From NCBI RefSeq assembly GCF_009928685.1, contig NZ_WWEO01000041.1, positions 372,001 to 436,000 of the forward strand: 64,000 nt of DNA, read 5' to 3'. This document shows positions 60,549-64,000 of the stretch, piece by piece (the first letter of the stretch is position 1; each line of letters opens with the position of its first letter). The notes under the pieces are model-generated. The model did not search any database, was not told where the DNA came from, and worked only from the letters and a program-made list of their open reading frames with translations. The stretch is from Mucilaginibacter agri (GTDB taxonomy: Bacteria > Bacteroidota > Bacteroidia > Sphingobacteriales > Sphingobacteriaceae). The position numbers and the translations under genes are program-made.

Positions 60549-61790
60549 TTATTTCGGCATAAGGCTATCAATCCTTCCCTGAATGCCATTTCTTTCCGTC
60601 GAAGTTTTAGCTAGGTCATAAGCTCTTTGATAGCTTAACAGGGCTTTCGCATAGTCTTGATGTTGGTAGAGTTCGCCAAGTAGCAGAAAATAAAAGTGGT
60701 TGTTTTCCAGCTTTAACTTTTCTGCTTCGGTTAAGGCCTCCTGCCAACCATTTGCTTTGTAAAGTGCGTAAGTTCTGTTCAGCGCCACTGCGGGCGAATA
60801 ATTGATCATGAGCAGCTGATTGTATAGTTGCAAAATACTCTGCCATTTTTGATGCGTGTCTTCTTTTTGGCAATGCCAATACGCAATGCGAGCCTCCAAA
60901 TGATAAGACGTAACCTCATTGCCCTTGGCGGATAGTTCTAAAAAATGCACGCCTTGGTTAATAAGGTCGGCATTCCACAGTTCTGCATTCTGCTTATCGT
61001 ATAATATTGTTGTACCATCAATATTTTCCCGGGCATCAAACCGCGAGGCATGAAAACACATTAACGCAATAAGCGCGTTGGTTTGCGGCAAATTGGTAGT
61101 TTCATATTCGGTAAGCATTAGGCCAAGTTGCAAGGCCTCGATGCACAGCTCTTTTTGCAGGGTCTGATTTTGGGTTTTAGAATAATAGCCCTCGTTAAAC
61201 AGCAGGTAAATGATGTGAAGTACATTATCTAAACGATTATTGATCTCGCCGGGGGGCGGTAGTTCCATCTTTACATTGTCGGCGCGCAGTTTTTCTCTGG
61301 CACGGAAGAGGCGTTTGTTGATGGTTTCTTTATTGGATAAGAAGGCTTCGGCAATTTCATCAATACCAAAACCGCAAAGGATACGTAAGGCTAAACCAAT
61401 TTGTGCTTCGCTGGCAATAGCTGGCGAGCATATAGCAAAAAGCATTTGCAGCTGGCTATCTTTAATGTATTGCGGCGAGAAATTGAGTTCGCCCATTTCG
61501 GTATTTGTTTCCTGAGTTAAGGTTACCTGGGGGATTACTTTCTCTTCGAAAATCTTGTTCCTCCTGAAATGGTAAAGTGTTTTTTGTTTCGCAACTGTAT
61601 ATAGCCAGGCGGCCGGATTTTGCGGAATACCCTTATCGCCCCAGGTTTCAGTAGCCAACAGAAAGGTTTCGCTTACAATATCCTCTGCAAGCTCAATGTG
61701 TTGCAAACCATATTGCTTGCTGATCACTGCCACCATTTTGGCAAATTCCTGCTGAAACAGCTGCTTTAAAAATTCGTGTTGATTTTTCAT
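60549..61790 (-). CDS. ECF-type RNA polymerase sigma factor with C-terminal helical extension
   Basis: From ATG 61790 the protein has 413 residues (a TTG four codons earlier is inside a terminator and unlikely). Sigma region 2 is at about 10-75 (AEDIVSETFLLATETWGDKGIPQNPAAWLYTVAKQKTLYHFRRNK). Region 4 is at about 125-180 (GFGIDEIAEAFLSNKETINKRLFRAREKLR). A ~230-residue TPR-like extension of the DUF6596 type follows, ending SYQRAYDLAKTSTERNGIQGRIDSL. Such ECF factors are regularly encoded with YciI and carboxymuconolactone decarboxylase-like proteins, as here, rather than with an anti-sigma factor. Confidence 0.92.
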   Translation of the reverse strand: MKNQHEFLKQLFQQEFAKMVAVISKQYGLQHIELAEDIVSETFLLATETWGDKGIPQNPAAWLYTVAKQKTLYHFRRNKIFEEKVIPQVTLTQETNTEMGELNFSPQYIKDSQLQMLFAICSPAIASEAQIGLALRILCGFGIDEIAEAFLSNKETINKRLFRAREKLRADNVKMELPPPGEINNRLDNVLHIIYLLFNEGYYSKTQNQTLQKELCIEALQLGLMLTEYETTNLPQTNALIALMCFHASRFDARENIDGTTILYDKQNAELWNADLINQGVHFLELSAKGNEVTSYHLEARIAYWHCQKEDTHQKWQSILQLYNQLLMINYSPAVALNRTYALYKANGWQEALTEAEKLKLENNHFYFLLLGELYQHQDYAKALLSYQRAYDLAKTSTERNGIQGRIDSLMPK

Positions 61791-61800
61791 AGTTAAAAGC

Positions 61801-61827
61801 AAAGCCCGCGAAGGTAACGCGGGCTTT
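61801..61827 (-). terminator. Hairpin between yciI-like and sigma genes
   Basis: AAAGCCCGCG (61801-61810), 7-base loop, CGCGGGCTTT (61818-61827); on the minus strand it is 12 bases after the YciI stop and just 10 bases before the sigma start codon. It may attenuate sigma expression. Confidence 0.75.
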
Positions 61828-61838
61828 GTAACGCAGGT

Positions 61839-62183
61839 TTAAGCACCTGTATATATCGGGCGAATTTCTACGCTTCCACCATTGTCAACTGCGGGGCAGC
61901 CGTGGGCAAGGGTTGTGGCCTCGTCCAGATCATTAGCTCTAATGACAACTATCCCGCCTAGCATTTCCCTTATTTCAACAAAGGGACCGTCGGTGATTAC
62001 GCCTCCGGATTTCAACACCTTTCCCTCGGGCGATAGCCGGGTGCCATTGTTTACCAGTTTCCCTTGTGCTGCTATATTACCCATCCAATTTTGCCACTTT
62101 ACGTTAAGGGCTTCAAAATCTTCGGGTGTAAACTTGCTATAGTCATAATTGGGTTGGCGAAATACCAATGCAAAATCTTTCAT
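61839..62183 (-). CDS. YciI/DGPF family protein
   Basis: I use ATG 62183 (MKDFALVFRQPNYDYSKFTPEDF) as start; the preceding seven codons are atypical. The 114-residue protein shows the YCII fold with DGPFVEIREMLGGIVVIRANDLDEATTLAHGCPAV…VEIRPIY, the DGPF-type signature of proteins encoded beside ECF sigma factors with DUF6596. They may bind a small ligand and influence the sigma factor; this is not proven. The CMD gene lies 47 bases upstream on the same strand. Confidence 0.9.
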   Translation of the reverse strand: MKDFALVFRQPNYDYSKFTPEDFEALNVKWQNWMGNIAAQGKLVNNGTRLSPEGKVLKSGGVITDGPFVEIREMLGGIVVIRANDLDEATTLAHGCPAVDNGGSVEIRPIYTGA

Positions 62184-62229
62184 GATACCTGATGTTAATA
62201 ACAATTGAATTTATGAATTAAAACCTGGT

Positions 62230-62712
62230 TTATACTGCTTGCGTAGCAGGTGCCGCGTGTTGGCCAACTACGTAACTGCCACCCTTTACACCAAAGGTAA
62301 TATTAACGCGGTTATAACTGTTAATTGCAATGACAGCCATGGTTAGCTCTATCATTTCGGTATCGGTAAATTGTTCTGCTGCTGCGCTGTAAACCTCGTT
62401 GGGCACGTGGCCGTTGCTGAGTTTGGTAACCGCTTCTGCAAAGGCTAGTGCTGCGCATTCGCGTTCGGTATAAAGGTCGGTTTCGCGCCACGCGTTTAAA
62501 AGGTACAGGCGTTGTTCTGTTTCGCCAGCGGCGCGCAAATCTTTTGCATGCATATCCAGGCAATAAGCACAACCGTTAATTTGCGATACACGTAAATAAA
62601 TAAGCTCCAGCAGATTTTTTTCGATTGAAGATTTAGACAGGTACGTAGCAAAGCCATACATAACTTTCATTGCATTTTGTCCTAATGCGAAGGGATTGAT
62701 CCTTGATTCCAT
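62230..62712 (-). CDS. Carboxymuconolactone decarboxylase/AhpD-like protein
   Basis: The 160-residue protein carries the AhpD-type active-site set Glu36, Cys48, Cys51, His55 (INGCAYCLDMHAKD) with the same spacing as the AhpD at 6748. It is probably a peroxide-reducing or thiol-disulfide protein rather than a true decarboxylase. It is the first gene of a same-strand group with YciI and the ECF sigma factor, an association common in Bacteroidota and Actinobacteria, which suggests the sigma factor responds to a redox or chemical signal. Confidence 0.9.
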   Translation of the reverse strand: MESRINPFALGQNAMKVMYGFATYLSKSSIEKNLLELIYLRVSQINGCAYCLDMHAKDLRAAGETEQRLYLLNAWRETDLYTERECAALAFAEAVTKLSNGHVPNEVYSAAAEQFTDTEMIELTMAVIAINSYNRVNITFGVKGGSYVVGQHAAPATQAV

Positions 62713-62982
62713 TTTCTTAATTTTTTATGGTTGTTAAAATCGAATTACACCTCAATGATGCATGAGGTTACCGGAATTGGACATCATTCGAAAAAAAATC
62801 TTTTTTGAAAAACAGACCTTCCATTTTGAGAGGCTTTTTTCGAGCCCCCCATCTTATCTCCAAAATAAAACAGCCTTTTAAACATGATAGGGCACATTTT
62901 GGTGCTTTGCGACTTGCATGGGCATTCTTTTGGCATACCCGCCATCACAGTTGCTTAATACGGCAATTGAAATAATATCAAA

Positions 62983-63528
62983 ATGGAAAGTGAACGAATA
63001 ATTATAAGGTTGGCAATCGCATCTGATGTGATGTTTGCCGACCAGATCATTCATGAAATGGAATGTTCTGCAATAGCGAGGGGCTCTGGTATCTCCAAAA
63101 GGTCTGCCGCCTCCATTATCGAAAAAATAAACGACGGCAAGGCGGTTGTTGCGGTAACAGAGCAGGGCGAGTGGGTTGGTTTCTCGTACATCGAAACCTG
63201 GGACAACGAACAATTTGTATCGAACAGCGGCCTAATTGTATCACCTAAGCATCGCAACAATGGTGTTGCATCTGAGATCAAAGATCAGATTTTTCAATTG
63301 TCTCGTAATAAATATCCTTCCGCCAAAATATTCAGCATTACATCTGGCCTGGCTATTATGAAAATGAACACCCGCTTGGGTTTCGAACCGGTAACCTATG
63401 CCGAAGTAGTCCACGAGGCCCGCTTTTGGGATGGTTGCAAAAGCTGCGTAAACTATAACATACTCGAATCTAAGAACAGGTGCAACTGTCTTTGTACCGC
63501 CATGCTGTTCAATCCCCAATTAAACTAA
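62983..63528 (+). CDS. GNAT acetyltransferase, probable arginine-pathway type
   Basis: The 181-residue protein has the GNAT fold: N-terminal ERIIIRLAIASDVMFADQIIHEM, beta-4 NSGLIVSPKHRNNGVASEIKDQI with the acetyl-CoA loop (HRNNGVAS), and RLGFEPVTYAEV. The Cys-rich tail (FWDGCKSCVNYNIL…NRCNCLCTAMLFNP) is, from memory, typical of the GNAT gene that opens Bacteroidota arginine clusters. An M20 deacylase gene follows 13 bases later, supporting a role in acylating glutamate or an arginine intermediate. The 270-base leader holds only a 24-codon frame without Arg codons. Confidence 0.75.
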   Translation: MESERIIIRLAIASDVMFADQIIHEMECSAIARGSGISKRSAASIIEKINDGKAVVAVTEQGEWVGFSYIETWDNEQFVSNSGLIVSPKHRNNGVASEIKDQIFQLSRNKYPSAKIFSITSGLAIMKMNTRLGFEPVTYAEVVHEARFWDGCKSCVNYNILESKNRCNCLCTAMLFNPQLN

Positions 63529-63541
63529 TCACAAAAACACC

Positions 63542-64000
63542 ATGATAAAGCATATAAAACAGGCCCCCGTGACTGTTAGGGAAACGCTGCCTTTAAGTTC
63601 GCTGCTATTTAGCGAATCGGTAGCCCTGCTGCAAAAATTAATAGAAACGCCGTCTTTCAGTGGCGAAGAATCTGTCGCTGCCGATATGGTTCAAGAGCAT
63701 TTACTAAACTATGGCGTAAAGGTTAAACGTAAACGAAACAATGTTTGGTGCTACAATAAATACTTCGACGAGAGCAAACCCACCATCTTATTAAACTCGC
63801 ATTTAGATACCGTAAAGCCCAACGAGGGTTATACTAAAAACCCTTTTTGCGCCGAGGTAACTAACGGTAAATTATATGGCCTTGGAAGTAATGATGCTGG
63901 TGGTTGCTTAGTATCGTTATTAGCCGCTTTTCTTCATTATTATAGTTATCAGGGCCTCGGTTTCAACCTTTGCTTTGCTGCCACTGCGGAAGAAGAGAAC
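63542..64000 (+). CDS. M20 family deacylase, probable ArgE-like (3' end beyond window)
   Basis: Read from ATG 63542 to the window edge: 153 codons, no stop. The sequence begins MIKHIKQAPVTVRETLPLSSLLF and contains the M20 pattern LLQKLIETPSFSGEE, LLNSHLDTVKP (first metal ligands His and Asp), LYGLGSNDAGGCLVSLLAAF (bridging Asp) and TAEEEN (catalytic/metal Glu pair at the very end). M20 enzymes of this kind remove N-acetyl or N-succinyl groups from ornithine or related compounds. The close GNAT partner upstream points to arginine biosynthesis. Confidence 0.85.
   Translation, partial: MIKHIKQAPVTVRETLPLSSLLFSESVALLQKLIETPSFSGEESVAADMVQEHLLNYGVKVKRKRNNVWCYNKYFDESKPTILLNSHLDTVKPNEGYTKNPFCAEVTNGKLYGLGSNDAGGCLVSLLAAFLHYYSYQGLGFNLCFAATAEEEN

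Noticed and set aside
62884-62958. 24-codon frame before the GNAT gene as an arginine attenuator peptide
   Set aside because: It contains no Arg codons and no alternative hairpins were evident.

Overview
The window looks like chromosome from a Bacteroidota bacterium of the Sphingobacteriaceae (Mucilaginibacter/Pedobacter type). Grounds: two tandem SusC/SusD pairs, TonB-dependent and OMP_b-brl_3 outer-membrane proteins, many Cys-lipoprotein signal peptides, a FabV enoyl reductase, a PadR/PspC pair, an LruC-domain protein, and repeated promoter elements of the Bacteroidota type (-7 box TAnnTTTG, sometimes with an upstream TTG). Genus is an inference from gene content; there is no rRNA gene, CRISPR array, transposase, integrase or phage structural gene in the window.

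Layout. 1-1629: 3'-truncated secreted PIG-L deacetylase (minus). 1713-6490: TetR regulator plus a TolC/EmrA/EmrB-type efflux operon behind two palindromic operator candidates. 6691-8041: AhpC and AhpD peroxide-defence pair (minus) with an OxyR-like site. 8151-19220: mostly minus-strand housekeeping and envelope genes (LruC lipoprotein, YugP-type protease, MurF, PEP-mutase-family enzyme, FabV, RecQ), with a FAD oxidoreductase and an HXXEE membrane protein on plus. 19386-28317: an orphan membrane protein, an M14 carboxypeptidase, an outer-membrane barrel and a PadR-PspC operon. 28465-37825: two consecutive susCD pairs with no associated carbohydrate enzyme. 37877-42085: small secreted protein, DoxX, LD-carboxypeptidase, MetG.

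42180-44880 is the most unusual part. A tRNA-Arg(CCT) is followed by two gene-sized modules. Each starts with tRNA 3'-end sequence plus a shared flank, carries one orphan gene, and ends with a ~145-bp palindromic repeat. The first gene encodes a proteasome/HslV-like Ntn-hydrolase with unknown partners; the second encodes a five-helix membrane protein. The second tRNA 3' end is a near-perfect 38-bp copy, and a third, decayed copy lies at 52783-52809. This resembles a tRNA-associated insertion hotspot without a visible recombinase.

44922-52745 holds an alpha/beta hydrolase, an O-methyltransferase, an HxlR regulator divergent from two SDR dehydrogenases, YjdM, a sensor histidine kinase whose coding region extends upstream of any ordinary start codon, and an ectonucleotide phosphodiesterase-like enzyme. 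53096-62712 holds an FtsX-type permease, VOC and AraC genes, RlmF, a stand-alone M17 N-domain protein, a MerR-TipAS regulator, ExoIII, and a CMD/YciI/ECF-sigma cluster. The window ends with a GNAT acetyltransferase and the 5' part of an M20 deacylase, probably the beginning of an arginine-biosynthesis cluster.
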